Source: Pseudomonas capeferrum (GTDB lineage Bacteria > Pseudomonadota > Gammaproteobacteria > Pseudomonadales > Pseudomonadaceae). Taken from it: DNA of 64,000 bases. This document shows positions 43,450-51,765 of the stretch, piece by piece. Position numbers and translations under genes: made by a program. Within the stretch, counting starts at the first letter, position 1. Each line of letters begins with the position of its first letter. The stretch covers positions 100,593 through 164,592 of the forward strand of contig NZ_JAAMQM010000016.1 of NCBI RefSeq assembly GCF_013523055.1. Reading direction: 5' to 3'. The notes under the pieces are model-generated. The model saw nothing but the letters and a program-made list of their open reading frames with translations. It did not search any database and was not told the origin of the DNA.

Positions 43450-44391
43450 ATGGACCTGCCCATGCGACTACGTCATATCGAGATTTTCCAGGCCATCCGC
43501 CAGACCGGTTCGATCAGCGCGGCCGCGCAATTGCTGCACGTCTCGCAACCAGCGGTGACCAAGGTGCTACAGCATGCCGAGCAGCAACTGGGGTTTCCGT
43601 TGTTCTTGCGCGTACGGGGCAAGTTGCAGGCGACGCCGGAAGCGCTGGAGCTGGAACGCGAAGTCGACAAGGTCAGCGAAAGCCTGCTAGGCGTGCGGCG
43701 CCTGGCCCAGAGCCTGCGACGTGAACCGGGCCACAGCCTGCGGATCGGCGCCACCCCAGCGCTGGCCCTGTCATTACTGCCACCGGCCATCCACGAGTGG
43801 GCTAGGCGTTACCCCGACATTGCCTGCGAGCTGTCCAGCGCCCATAGCCGCGAACTGGTGCAAAACCTGCTGATGCGCGAAGTAGATGTTGCCCTGACCC
43901 TGCAGCGGCCGGATCATCCTGGATTGAAGGCTCAAGCCTTGGCTTCGGGGGTAATGGTGGGGTTGGCGCCGAAAGGTTATTGGTTGGACGAAGAGGCTGG
44001 GCAACCCCTGCCGCTGATGGCCCTGGCCGATGCACCCTTGATTGGCTTGTCCAGCACCGACCCATTGGCGGCCCGGCTCGACAGCTACTTCGAAGCGGTC
44101 GAGCCACCGCCCAGGGTGCGCATTGCCGTACAGACCTATTCACTGGCCAGGGCGATGGTGGAATCCGGTGCCGGTCTGGCGCTGATCGATCCATTCACTG
44201 CGCTCGGTGCCTCCCCCGCCGCAACGACCATTCGCCCCTTGGAACCGTCGTTGCCCATTACCCTATACGCGGTGACTCGTGCCACCGAAGCGCTGCCCCA
44301 TACGTTGAACGACCTGTTACTGGTGTTCGGCCGTCGGGCACAGGAGCAATTGGATCGCCTTATCCCGATGTTACCGCTAACCGGAAACTGA
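43450..44391 (+). CDS. LysR-family transcriptional regulator
   Basis: 313 residues: an N-terminal winged helix-turn-helix (RHIEIFQAIRQTGSISAAAQ and LHVSQPAVTKVLQH) and a ligand-binding domain. It is divergent from the dehydrogenase-ridA-binding-protein operon with 95 bases between starts, the classic layout for control of the neighbour by an inducer that is its substrate. ATG 43450 is taken; ATG 43462 (MRLRHIEI) is an alternative. Confidence 0.92.
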   Translation: MDLPMRLRHIEIFQAIRQTGSISAAAQLLHVSQPAVTKVLQHAEQQLGFPLFLRVRGKLQATPEALELEREVDKVSESLLGVRRLAQSLRREPGHSLRIGATPALALSLLPPAIHEWARRYPDIACELSSAHSRELVQNLLMREVDVALTLQRPDHPGLKAQALASGVMVGLAPKGYWLDEEAGQPLPLMALADAPLIGLSSTDPLAARLDSYFEAVEPPPRVRIAVQTYSLARAMVESGAGLALIDPFTALGASPAATTIRPLEPSLPITLYAVTRATEALPHTLNDLLLVFGRRAQEQLDRLIPMLPLTGN

Positions 44392-44540
44392 CTCTATGTA
44401 GCCTATGGGGGATAAAACGTTGCCGGATATATCTTGCAACCTTTGAGTTGCGGGTATAGACACCTATCCATGTCGAGAGCGACGACAACCATAAGCGGGT
44501 CTACACCCGCGAGCCTTGCGAACTGCTGGAGATAACAATA

Positions 44541-45743
44541 ATGACCTCGGTATGGCGAACCAGCGGTTGGGTTCTGTTGGCGGCAGCGTTGATCCTTGCG
44601 CTGTCGCTGGGCGTCCGGCATGGGTTCGGCCTGTTCCTGGCACCGATGAGCGCCGATTACGGCTGGGGACGTGGCGTGTTCGCTTTCGCGATCGCGCTGC
44701 AGAACCTCATCTGGGGCCTGGCGCAGCCCTTCGCGGGCGCCGTGGCGGACCGTTTTGGCGCCGCGCGGGTCGTTATCCTCGGTGGGCTGTTCTACGCGGT
44801 GGGCCTGGGGCTGATGGGCATGGCCGACTCGGCCTGGTCGCTGTCGCTGAGTGCCGGGCTACTGATCGGAATCGGACTGTCCGGCACGTCGTTTTCCGTC
44901 ATCCTCGGCGTGGTAGGGCGTGCGGTGCCGGCCGAAAAGCGCAGCATGGCCATGGGCATCGCCAGTGCGGCCGGCTCATTCGGCCAGTTCGCCATGTTGC
45001 CGGGCACCCTGGGTCTGATCAGCTGGCTCGGTTGGTCGGCTGCCTTGCTGGTACTTGGCGGACTGGTCGCCCTCATCGTGCCGTTGGTCGGCATGCTGCG
45101 TGACCGCCCCTTGCCCAGCCGTGGCGCCGAGCAGACTCTCGGCCAAGCGCTACGCGAGGCTTGCTCGCATTCAGGCTTCTGGTTATTGGCGCTTGGCTTT
45201 TTCGTCTGCGGCTTCCAGGTGGTGTTCATTGGCGTACACCTGCCGGCCTACCTGGTGGATCAGCATTTACCCGCGACCACCGGCACGACCGTGCTGGCGC
45301 TGGTTGGCCTGTTCAACATCGTCGGCACCTTTACCGCTGGCTGGCTCGGTGGACGCATGTCCAAGCCGCGCTTGCTGACTGGTCTCTATCTGCTGCGTGG
45401 CGTGGTGATCGTGCTGTTCCTGTTGGCACCCGTCACGCAGATCAGCGCTTACTTGTTCGGCATCGCCATGGGCTTGCTGTGGCTCTCCACGGTGCCGCTG
45501 ACCAACGGCACGGTGGCCACGCTGTTCGGTGTGCGCAACCTGTCGATGCTGGGCGGAATCGTCTTTCTCTTCCACCAGTTGGGTGCCTTCCTTGGCGGTT
45601 GGTTGGGCGGGGTGGTCTATGACGCTACCGGCAGCTACGACCTGGTCTGGCAGATATCGATACTGCTCAGCCTCCTGGCCGCTGCGCTGAACTGGCCTGT
45701 GCGCGAACGGCCCGTGGCACGGCTGCAGGCCCAGGGCGCATGA
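44541..45743 (+). CDS. MFS transporter, about 12 helices
   Basis: 400-residue major facilitator protein. The first loop motif appears as GAVADRFGAARVV and the second half contains GWLGGRMSKPRLL. GGAG stands before the ATG. The N-terminal RHGFGLFLAPMSADYGW resembles the oxalate/formate antiporter-like branch, but the substrate is not predictable. Its stop overlaps the start of a 40-residue membrane peptide (ATGA). Confidence 0.9.
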   Translation: MTSVWRTSGWVLLAAALILALSLGVRHGFGLFLAPMSADYGWGRGVFAFAIALQNLIWGLAQPFAGAVADRFGAARVVILGGLFYAVGLGLMGMADSAWSLSLSAGLLIGIGLSGTSFSVILGVVGRAVPAEKRSMAMGIASAAGSFGQFAMLPGTLGLISWLGWSAALLVLGGLVALIVPLVGMLRDRPLPSRGAEQTLGQALREACSHSGFWLLALGFFVCGFQVVFIGVHLPAYLVDQHLPATTGTTVLALVGLFNIVGTFTAGWLGGRMSKPRLLTGLYLLRGVVIVLFLLAPVTQISAYLFGIAMGLLWLSTVPLTNGTVATLFGVRNLSMLGGIVFLFHQLGAFLGGWLGGVVYDATGSYDLVWQISILLSLLAAALNWPVRERPVARLQAQGA

Positions 45744-45862
45744 ACCTCTGGATGACGCGACTGGCCGTGCTGGCGGCTGGCTCGCTGCTCTTGGCCGTTG
45801 TCTGGTGGGGCTGGCAGCAGGGTGGCCTGGCATTGATGCAATTGGGCATGGGCGCCTGTTGA
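45740..45862 (+). CDS. 40-residue single-helix membrane peptide
   Basis: The ATG overlaps the MFS stop in an ATGA junction. The peptide is MNLWMTRLAVLAAGSLLL, then AVVWWGWQQGGLALMQLGMG and AC: one hydrophobic helix and a short C-terminal tail. Coupling suggests a partner or accessory of the transporter. It is below usual gene-calling cut-offs. Confidence 0.6.
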   Translation: MNLWMTRLAVLAAGSLLLAVVWWGWQQGGLALMQLGMGAC

Positions 45863-45980
45863 GCACCTAGCCACCTGTCGTCTAGGTGGAATCCGGCGGA
45901 CGGTGTCGAGTCGGTTGCCTAGTGGCCCCACAGGCCACCGGGGACCATCCGGCACCGCACAATGCGCAAGGAGACAGGCC

Positions 45981-46814
45981 ATGCATGTCCATCATCTCAA
46001 CTGTGGTTGCATGTGTCCCCTGGGCGGGGCGCTGTTCGACGGCTACAGTCGTGGCCTGACCGCCTCGGTACCTTGCCACTGTCTGCTCATCGAAACCGAT
46101 CACAGTGGCCTGGTATTGGTGGACACCGGCTTTGGCCAGGGTGACGTCCAGCATCCGGAGCGTTTGAGTCTGTTCTTCCGGGTGCTGAACAATATCCGTC
46201 TGGAGCATCGCTTTACCGCGCTGGACCAGGTACGGCGCCTGGGCTTCAGCCCTGACGATGTTCGTCATATCCTCCTTACCCACCTCGATTTCGATCATGC
46301 CGGTGGCTTGCAGGACTTTCCCAAGGCCCGGGTCCACGTCATGGCCGCGGAACGGGAGCAGGCTTTCGGCGCAGTCGGCTGGAAGGGGCGACGCAGATTT
46401 CGCGCACCCCAATGGCGTGGTGTCGAAGACTGGCAGCTCTACGGTCCCGAGGGCGAGGCCTGGTTCGGCTTCGACTCGGTACGGGCCGTGTTAGGCGCCG
46501 AGCGCGAAGACATTCTCCTGGTGCCTCTGCGCGGACATACCGAAGGTCATGCGGGCGTGGCGGTTCGTACGCCCGAGGGGTGGAAATTGCACGCCGGTGA
46601 CGCTTATTTCCATCACGATGAAGTCCATCTTTCCCAGCGGCAATGCCCGCCGGGGATGCGGCTGTATCAACGCATGATGGACACCGATCGGCAGGCGCGC
46701 CTTCATAACCAGCAACGGTTACGTGCGCTGGCATTAGGCCAGGCAGGGCATGTGGAGATCTTCTGCAGCCACGACCCTGCGGAAATGCTGCAGGCACGCT
46801 CGGTTGTTCCGTAG
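45981..46814 (+). CDS. MBL-fold metallohydrolase (lactonase-like)
   Basis: 277-residue metallo-beta-lactamase-fold enzyme. The zinc motif HLDFDH has His101, Asp103, Asp105 and His106; further ligands are His in GHTEGHAG and Asp in LHAGDAYF. This arrangement is shared with AHL lactonases and related hydrolases. AAGGAG lies before ATG 45981. It has no signal peptide. Quorum-quenching activity is possible but not shown by sequence. Confidence 0.9.
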   Translation: MHVHHLNCGCMCPLGGALFDGYSRGLTASVPCHCLLIETDHSGLVLVDTGFGQGDVQHPERLSLFFRVLNNIRLEHRFTALDQVRRLGFSPDDVRHILLTHLDFDHAGGLQDFPKARVHVMAAEREQAFGAVGWKGRRRFRAPQWRGVEDWQLYGPEGEAWFGFDSVRAVLGAEREDILLVPLRGHTEGHAGVAVRTPEGWKLHAGDAYFHHDEVHLSQRQCPPGMRLYQRMMDTDRQARLHNQQRLRALALGQAGHVEIFCSHDPAEMLQARSVVP

Positions 46815-46965
46815 GGTAGGGCATGCTCGAAAGAGATCATTCACTACCTTTTCTGAGGCAGGGCGAACGTCGGGTGTACATCGGATCGAAGCGGCTCTGA
46901 TGACTTCCATGCAGTGAGTTGTGGCATCACTTTCATGGACAAGCCATCAGAGTCTGTCGGTTGTG

Positions 46966-47133
46966 CTACTTGTCATCACGCCGACGCGTACCGCCATTAC
47001 TGTGCTGGCCGCCTACCCTTGCCTTCTCCGCGCGATCGGTCTTGATGTCGACAGGTGGTGGCGTGCCGCCGCCGCCATGGCTTGCCTTTTCCGGATCCGA
47101 CGGGCCGTAGTGCGGCTTGTGGTGATTGGTCAT
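46966..47133 (-). CDS. 55-residue polar small protein
   Basis: Hand-found frame: MTNHHKPHYGPSDPEKASHG, then GGGTPPPVDIKTDRAEKARV and GGQHSNGGTRRRDDK. GGAGATGTAACC lies eight bases before the ATG at 47133. The protein is extremely polar and rich in Gly, His and Lys, probably unstructured, and resembles small Pseudomonas hypothetical proteins. It is divergent from the glutathione peroxidase gene. Confidence 0.6.
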   Translation of the reverse strand: MTNHHKPHYGPSDPEKASHGGGGTPPPVDIKTDRAEKARVGGQHSNGGTRRRDDK

Positions 47134-47368
47134 GGTTACATCTCCAGGTCTACCTGTTATTGGGATGCTTCACTGCATCTGAGCCAACTTGGCGGCAACG
47201 GTTGCCGTTACCTGCCGAACGGTTCATCTGACGTTCTCATGATCATTGGCAAGGATTCGTCGCGGGTAGAAGGCGACAGGGACCACATACCCTGCATCTC
47301 GAGCGGGCAACATCAAGTCTCAGGCGCTACTCTGCAAGCTCAAGGACCGTTTGCTCAGGAGACCGAAA

Positions 47369-47920
47369 ATGCACGTACGCTGGTTGGCGGTACCGCTGTT
47401 GAGCCTGTTCGCCGCGACATCGTGCTGGGCGACGCAATGTCCGGCACTGTTGGAGGGCAGCCTGCCGGAGCTGCGTGGCAAGGGCCAGGTCGATCTCTGC
47501 GAGGCGTTTGCCGGCAAGCCCCTGGTGGTCATCAATACCGCAAGCTATTGCGGGTTCGCGCCTCAGTTCGAGGGGTTGGAGAAGGTCTACAAGGAATATC
47601 ACGAGCAAGGCCTCGAGATGCTCGGCGTGCCTTCCGACGACTTCAAGCAGGAGGACGCCGACAGCGAAAAGACGGCCAACGTCTGCTACGCCAACTACGG
47701 CGTGACCTTCACCATGACCAAGGCCCAAGCGGTGCGTGGCAAGGACGCCGTCCCGCTGTTCAACGAATTGGCTCGGCAAAGCAGTGCGCCCAAGTGGAAT
47801 TTCTACAAGTATGTAGTCGATCGTCGAGGCAAGGTGATCGGCAACTTTTCCAGCCTGACCAAGCCGGAAGATCCCGCCTTCCGGGCGGCTATCGAAAAGG
47901 CCATTGCCTCCTCGCCATGA
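47369..47920 (+). CDS. Exported glutathione peroxidase family protein
   Basis: 183 residues with a signal peptide ending SCWATQC. The GPx motif NTASYCGFAPQFEGLEKVY carries the catalytic Cys61, and KWNFYKYVVDRRGKV has the active-site Trp and Asn. Unlike cytoplasmic BtuE it is exported, so it should reduce peroxides in the periplasm. CAGGAGACC precedes ATG 47369. The rest of the 235-base gap upstream holds only promoter sequence. Confidence 0.93.
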   Translation: MHVRWLAVPLLSLFAATSCWATQCPALLEGSLPELRGKGQVDLCEAFAGKPLVVINTASYCGFAPQFEGLEKVYKEYHEQGLEMLGVPSDDFKQEDADSEKTANVCYANYGVTFTMTKAQAVRGKDAVPLFNELARQSSAPKWNFYKYVVDRRGKVIGNFSSLTKPEDPAFRAAIEKAIASSP

Positions 47921-47924
47921 TCGC

Positions 47925-48185
47925 TCAGCCCGCATGAACCGTCAGTGCAACCAGGCGCGTGACCAGCGGGCGCACCATCAGGACACAGACGAACGCCACC
48001 GGCATTGCCAGCTGATAGGCGTTCAGCACATTGCGCAGGTAGTGGGCGTCCAGCCCGCCATTGGCAGCGGTGATCACGAAGCACATAAGCAAGGCCATGA
48101 TGGACGACATGAAAAAGGCGAAGACATAGGGCGTGGTCCTGGGATGGAGTTTGCGCCTGGATGTTTGCTGGGTCGATGTATTCAT
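47925..48185 (-). CDS. DUF2798 small membrane protein
   Basis: 86-residue protein with two helices (TPYVFAFFMSSIMALLMCF and MPVAFVCVLMVRPLVTRLVA), typical of DUF2798. AGGAGG lies directly upstream of the ATG. It is divergent from the LysR gene at 48296, which probably regulates it. No function known. Confidence 0.88.
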   Translation of the reverse strand: MNTSTQQTSRRKLHPRTTPYVFAFFMSSIMALLMCFVITAANGGLDAHYLRNVLNAYQLAMPVAFVCVLMVRPLVTRLVALTVHAG

Positions 48186-48295
48186 GATGCCTCCTGGAAA
48201 TAGGTAGGCGAGGTTAGCAATGCCCTGGCAATAGACGGTAGACCCGACCCGGTGAGTTCTTTATAAAGAAATCATTACGAATCCAGGAAAGGCAC

Positions 48296-49246
48296 ATGGA
48301 CCTGCTCAATGCCATTCGCAGCTTCATCAAAGTGGCCGAAGCCGGCAGCATTGCCGGTGGCGCGCGTCGGCTGGGCGTGACACCTGCGGCGGTAAGCCAG
48401 AACCTGGCTCGCCTCGAGCAGCACCTCGGCGTGCGGCTGATATCGCGTACCACGCGCAGCATGGCGTTGACACCTGCCGGAAGGGTCTATTACGACAAGA
48501 TCCGCAATGTCGAGCGTGACCTGCTGATGGCCGAGCAGGCCGTGACGACGCCAGAAAGCATTCCCCAAGGGCGTCTGTGCATTGCCTCGACTTCTGCGTT
48601 CGGGCGGCATGTGATTGCCCCCTTGCTTCCCGGCTTCAGCGCTCGCTACCCCCAGCTTTCGATAGAATTGATAGCGACTGATCGCAGGGTCGATCATGCG
48701 CGTGAGGACATCGATCTCAGTGTGCGGATCACGCCTCAACTGGAAGACAGCCTGCTGGCGCGACATATCGCCAGGATCCCTTTCATCTGCTGCGCCTCTG
48801 CGGCCTACCTTGCCGCTGCCGGCTTGCCTGCTACTCCCGAGGCCATCCGCGAGCACCGATGTCTGGTGCTGCGTTATCCCGTCGACGGTCGATTAATGCG
48901 TTGGGGCTTCGTGCGCGATGGGCTACGTTTCGAGGCAGAATTCGGTACGGTGCTGATCAGTGACGACATCGACGCCTTGGCCCAGATGGCTATCAACGAT
49001 GGTGGGATCACCCGCCTGGCCGAGTTCGTTGCTCGACCTCACCTGGATGCAGGACGGTTGGTGCCACTGTTCGAATATGGCAAGGATAACGAGGTCTACG
49101 CCCAGACGGAGCCAATGGATGTCTTCCTGTGTCTGGCGGACCGCTTCGCCATGACGACCCGTGTGCGAGCATTCATGGACTACCTGCAGGCCTGTCTGGG
49201 AGAAAACTGGCCGATCAGGCATGAAAAAAACCGCTTAGAAGGCTAA
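48296..49246 (+). CDS. LysR-family transcriptional regulator
   Basis: 316 residues with an N-terminal helix-turn-helix (FIKVAEAGSIAGGARRLGVT, PAAVSQNLARLE) and a substrate domain of the CrgA/AaeR-like type. The ATG at 48296 follows AGGAAAGGCAC. It is divergent from DUF2798 over about 110 bases and likely controls that gene. Downstream sits a REP inverted repeat. Confidence 0.92.
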   Translation: MDLLNAIRSFIKVAEAGSIAGGARRLGVTPAAVSQNLARLEQHLGVRLISRTTRSMALTPAGRVYYDKIRNVERDLLMAEQAVTTPESIPQGRLCIASTSAFGRHVIAPLLPGFSARYPQLSIELIATDRRVDHAREDIDLSVRITPQLEDSLLARHIARIPFICCASAAYLAAAGLPATPEAIREHRCLVLRYPVDGRLMRWGFVRDGLRFEAEFGTVLISDDIDALAQMAINDGGITRLAEFVARPHLDAGRLVPLFEYGKDNEVYAQTEPMDVFLCLADRFAMTTRVRAFMDYLQACLGENWPIRHEKNRLEG

Positions 49247-49423
49247 TGCTGGTCAGTTAAGGCAATGGGGCTGCTTCGTCCCCCTTAGCGGGCGAGCCCG
49301 CTCCCACAGGAAGTGCGCAGTTCCTGAATTCAGCGCTCAACTTGTGGGAGCGGGCTTGCCCGCGAAGGGGGGGCGAAGCAGCCCCAGTTGCAGATTGTGG
49401 GGCTTAACTGACAGGCATCAGCC
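49241..49423. repeat. REP inverted pair with extended arms
   Basis: Two head-to-head REPs (GAGCCCGCTCCCAC near 49293 and GTGGGAGCGGGCTTGCCCGC near 49344) are enclosed by longer matching arms: CTGCTTCG / CGAAGCAG and GGTCAGTTAAGGC / GCTTAACTGAC, so pairing extends over about 80 bases each side. It lies between the convergent LysR and fadL-type genes and overlaps the last codons of LysR. Confidence 0.85.
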
Positions 49424-49455
49424 TCGAAGACGGTCTTTCCAACGAGCTAGGCGAG

Positions 49456-50718
49456 TCAGAAGCGATAGGTGAGAGAGGCACCCACGCCATGCGCGCTGTT
49501 TTCGTACTTGGCCTGGTAGGCACCCTTGGTCGCACTGACCTGGTTGACCTTGGTGTCTTCTTCCCACAGATAGGAATAGGCAACGTCCACGGTCAAGTCG
49601 TCGGTCGGGCTCCAGCCTGCGCCGAGGCTGAAGATTCGGCGATCACCGGTAGGGATGCGTGGCGAACGGTCTTGGTTGTTGGTTGGCGACTGATCGACGC
49701 TGAACCCGGTACGCAGGGTCCACTGCTTGTTCAGCTTGTACGATGCACCCACGGCGTGTGCCCAGGTGTCGTGCCAGTTCTGCTCTTCGCTGATGGTAGC
49801 GAAGGGCGTCGATGCCAGCGGCGCCGGCACTTCGTTGTTGACCGTGATGTCTTCCAGACGGCTCCAGCGGGTCCAGGTGCTGCCTGCATGAAGGGTCCAC
49901 TGGTCATCCAGCTCGTGGGTGACGGAGAAGTCGACCGACTCGGGCGTCTTGATCTTGAGCTCGGCGTCGAACTTGCTGCCGCTGAAGGGGCCGATCAGCG
50001 TGGAACTGACGCGGGTCTTGCCTTCGAGCTTGTAATCGACCATCGAGTGATAGGTCAGGCCCAGGCGGGTGCGGTCGGTAGCCTGGACCAGGATGCCGAT
50101 GTTATAGCCCACGGCGGTATCGTCGCCCTTGATCTTCACTTCACCGTCGTTGCGGCCAGGGCTGGCCGGATTGATCAGGCTGGAGCCGAGTTCGCCCTTG
50201 ATCCGGTTGATCGTCGGACCGAAGCCGATGGAGACCTTGTCGTTGAAGGCATAGCTGACCGTTGGCTGGAAGGTGATGACCTCGACGTGACTCTTCTTGC
50301 CCCAATAGCGGGCGGCGTCATCGCTGCCGTAGTCGGTCACCAGGCCGAATGGCACATACAGGCCGAAGCCGACGCTCCAGTGATCATCGATCGGCTTGAC
50401 GTAATAGCCCATGGGGACGCCGACGACAGGGACCATATCACCGTCTGTCTCGCCGCCCAGGTTGCTGCCGCCGCTGATATCGGTCTTGGCGATGATGGCG
50501 GCGCCACCGACGGTGACCTGTTCACGCTTGATGCGCGACATGCCGGCAGGGTTTCCGTAGATCGTGCTGGCATCGTCCGCGGAAGATGAACGACCGGCGA
50601 AGCCCGTCCCCATGCTGCTGATGCTTTGCTCGTTGATGGCGAAGCCACTGGCGAGCAGATGGCTGGATGCCAGGGTGACGGCAATGCCGAGGGAGGTTTT
50701 GAGCATTACTTTTTTCAT
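49456..50718 (-). CDS. OmpP1/FadL-family outer membrane transporter
   Basis: 420-residue outer-membrane beta-barrel for hydrophobic compounds or long-chain fatty acids. Signal peptide MKKVMLKTSLGIAVTLAS, cut before SGFAINEQS, which starts the plug; the NPAGMSRIKREQ motif is characteristic. The C-terminus ends in Phe (LTYRF), as in outer-membrane proteins. AAGGAG stands eight bases before ATG 50718. Substrate uncertain. Confidence 0.95.
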   Translation of the reverse strand: MKKVMLKTSLGIAVTLASSHLLASGFAINEQSISSMGTGFAGRSSSADDASTIYGNPAGMSRIKREQVTVGGAAIIAKTDISGGSNLGGETDGDMVPVVGVPMGYYVKPIDDHWSVGFGLYVPFGLVTDYGSDDAARYWGKKSHVEVITFQPTVSYAFNDKVSIGFGPTINRIKGELGSSLINPASPGRNDGEVKIKGDDTAVGYNIGILVQATDRTRLGLTYHSMVDYKLEGKTRVSSTLIGPFSGSKFDAELKIKTPESVDFSVTHELDDQWTLHAGSTWTRWSRLEDITVNNEVPAPLASTPFATISEEQNWHDTWAHAVGASYKLNKQWTLRTGFSVDQSPTNNQDRSPRIPTGDRRIFSLGAGWSPTDDLTVDVAYSYLWEEDTKVNQVSATKGAYQAKYENSAHGVGASLTYRF

Positions 50719-50863
50719 TATTAGAACTCCTTGAGATCTCCGGGGCCAGAAGCTACCAACATTTTTCATGGGGCGCTATAGGCGAGATCTCAGGAGTTTT
50801 AGCGGATTTGTAGGACAATCCGACCAGATTCGTAAGATTTTTCCGATGTATTTGAGATCCTTC

Positions 50864-51346
50864 TCATGAGGCGATGAGGATCGCCGGATCGATGCATGTT
50901 TGCCAGGCTTGGGTAAAGTCTCGCAGGCGGCCTTGCGGGTGGAATATCTGCCGCCAGATCCGAGCCAGTCCGAGCACGTCGTCGGCGGCGGGCAGGGTAG
51001 TCGTCTGTTGTTCGATCAACAGCCAGGCGATTGCCGTGGCATAACGCAGATTGACCGTCAATTCCAGATGCGGTCCGCGCAGGAACGCATGCTGGCTGGC
51101 CAACCCTCGGACCAGGCTGGCGAGATCGGGATCCTTGGAAAGGAAGTCGTCCCACAGAGTCTGATGACGTAACTCGCCGATCCGATACAGGCCATGCCCG
51201 CGTCGGTCATGCAGTGCCGAACCCAGTGCCGACTGGCTGGCGGCAACGCCCAGGAGCAAGGCTTGCGCGCTGTCGCATTGCCGATCCAGATAAACAAGGG
51301 TCGGTCTGATCACATACTGGCTCAACTCGTTAGCAGCGATGCCCAT
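50864..51346 (-). CDS. Conserved hypothetical protein (160 aa)
   Basis: 160-residue soluble, helix-rich protein that I do not recognise as a named family. Segments such as LGVAASQSALGSALHDR and HGLYRIGELRHQTLWDDFLS look like transcript-to-transcript conserved Pseudomonas text (GHGLYRIG is recalled from putida-group hypotheticals). GGGGGCACC precedes the ATG. It is 146 bases upstream of the FadL-type gene on the same strand, but probably a separate unit. Confidence 0.75.
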   Translation of the reverse strand: MGIAANELSQYVIRPTLVYLDRQCDSAQALLLGVAASQSALGSALHDRRGHGLYRIGELRHQTLWDDFLSKDPDLASLVRGLASQHAFLRGPHLELTVNLRYATAIAWLLIEQQTTTLPAADDVLGLARIWRQIFHPQGRLRDFTQAWQTCIDPAILIAS

Positions 51347-51540
51347 GGTGCCCCCGAACTGTCAGAGGTCGACGGGCTCTGGAGCTTGGCAGCTGATGAA
51401 TGATCAGGCCCGTCGGAGGCGGCGTGTACCACCTGAGTTGAAGTGTAGTGTGATCAACATGATGTAAAGGGCTGTTTTTAAATCGTTTACGGTCTCAACG
51501 CCCGGCCTATATGCCACAAGGCAATTAGGCCCACGGTGCG

Positions 51541-51765
51541 TTATGCGACCAACGACTGTCGAGTGCGCTCGATGACAGCCTGCAAAGGTGCTGGATTACG
51601 GTACTGCTCGGGATACAGCCGTTCGCTATGACAGGCGATACCGTACTGGTCGACCAGAGTGAAACTGAAGCTTCCCTTGCGTGGAGCCTGAATGACGCAC
51701 TTGAGGGGAGCAAACGCCTGGGAGAGGGTGCCAATGGCAGCCTGGATATTGTGATGTGTAGTCAT
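51541..51765 (-). CDS. Small hypothetical protein (74 aa), DUF1652-like
   Basis: 74 residues starting MTTHHNIQAAIGTLSQAFAP. The core FAPLKCVIQAPRKGSFSFTL and the tail LQAVIERTRQSL recall DUF1652 proteins, common small proteins in Pseudomonas, but the match is weak. The 253-residue frame that includes it upstream has an unlikely composition, so I start at 51765, where AGGA lies about 12 bases before. Confidence 0.55.
   Translation of the reverse strand: MTTHHNIQAAIGTLSQAFAPLKCVIQAPRKGSFSFTLVDQYGIACHSERLYPEQYRNPAPLQAVIERTRQSLVA

Noticed and set aside
49275..49385. Small RNA gene between LysR and the FadL-type gene
   Set aside because: The structure is fully explained by two inverted REP units; no separate promoter or terminator is visible.
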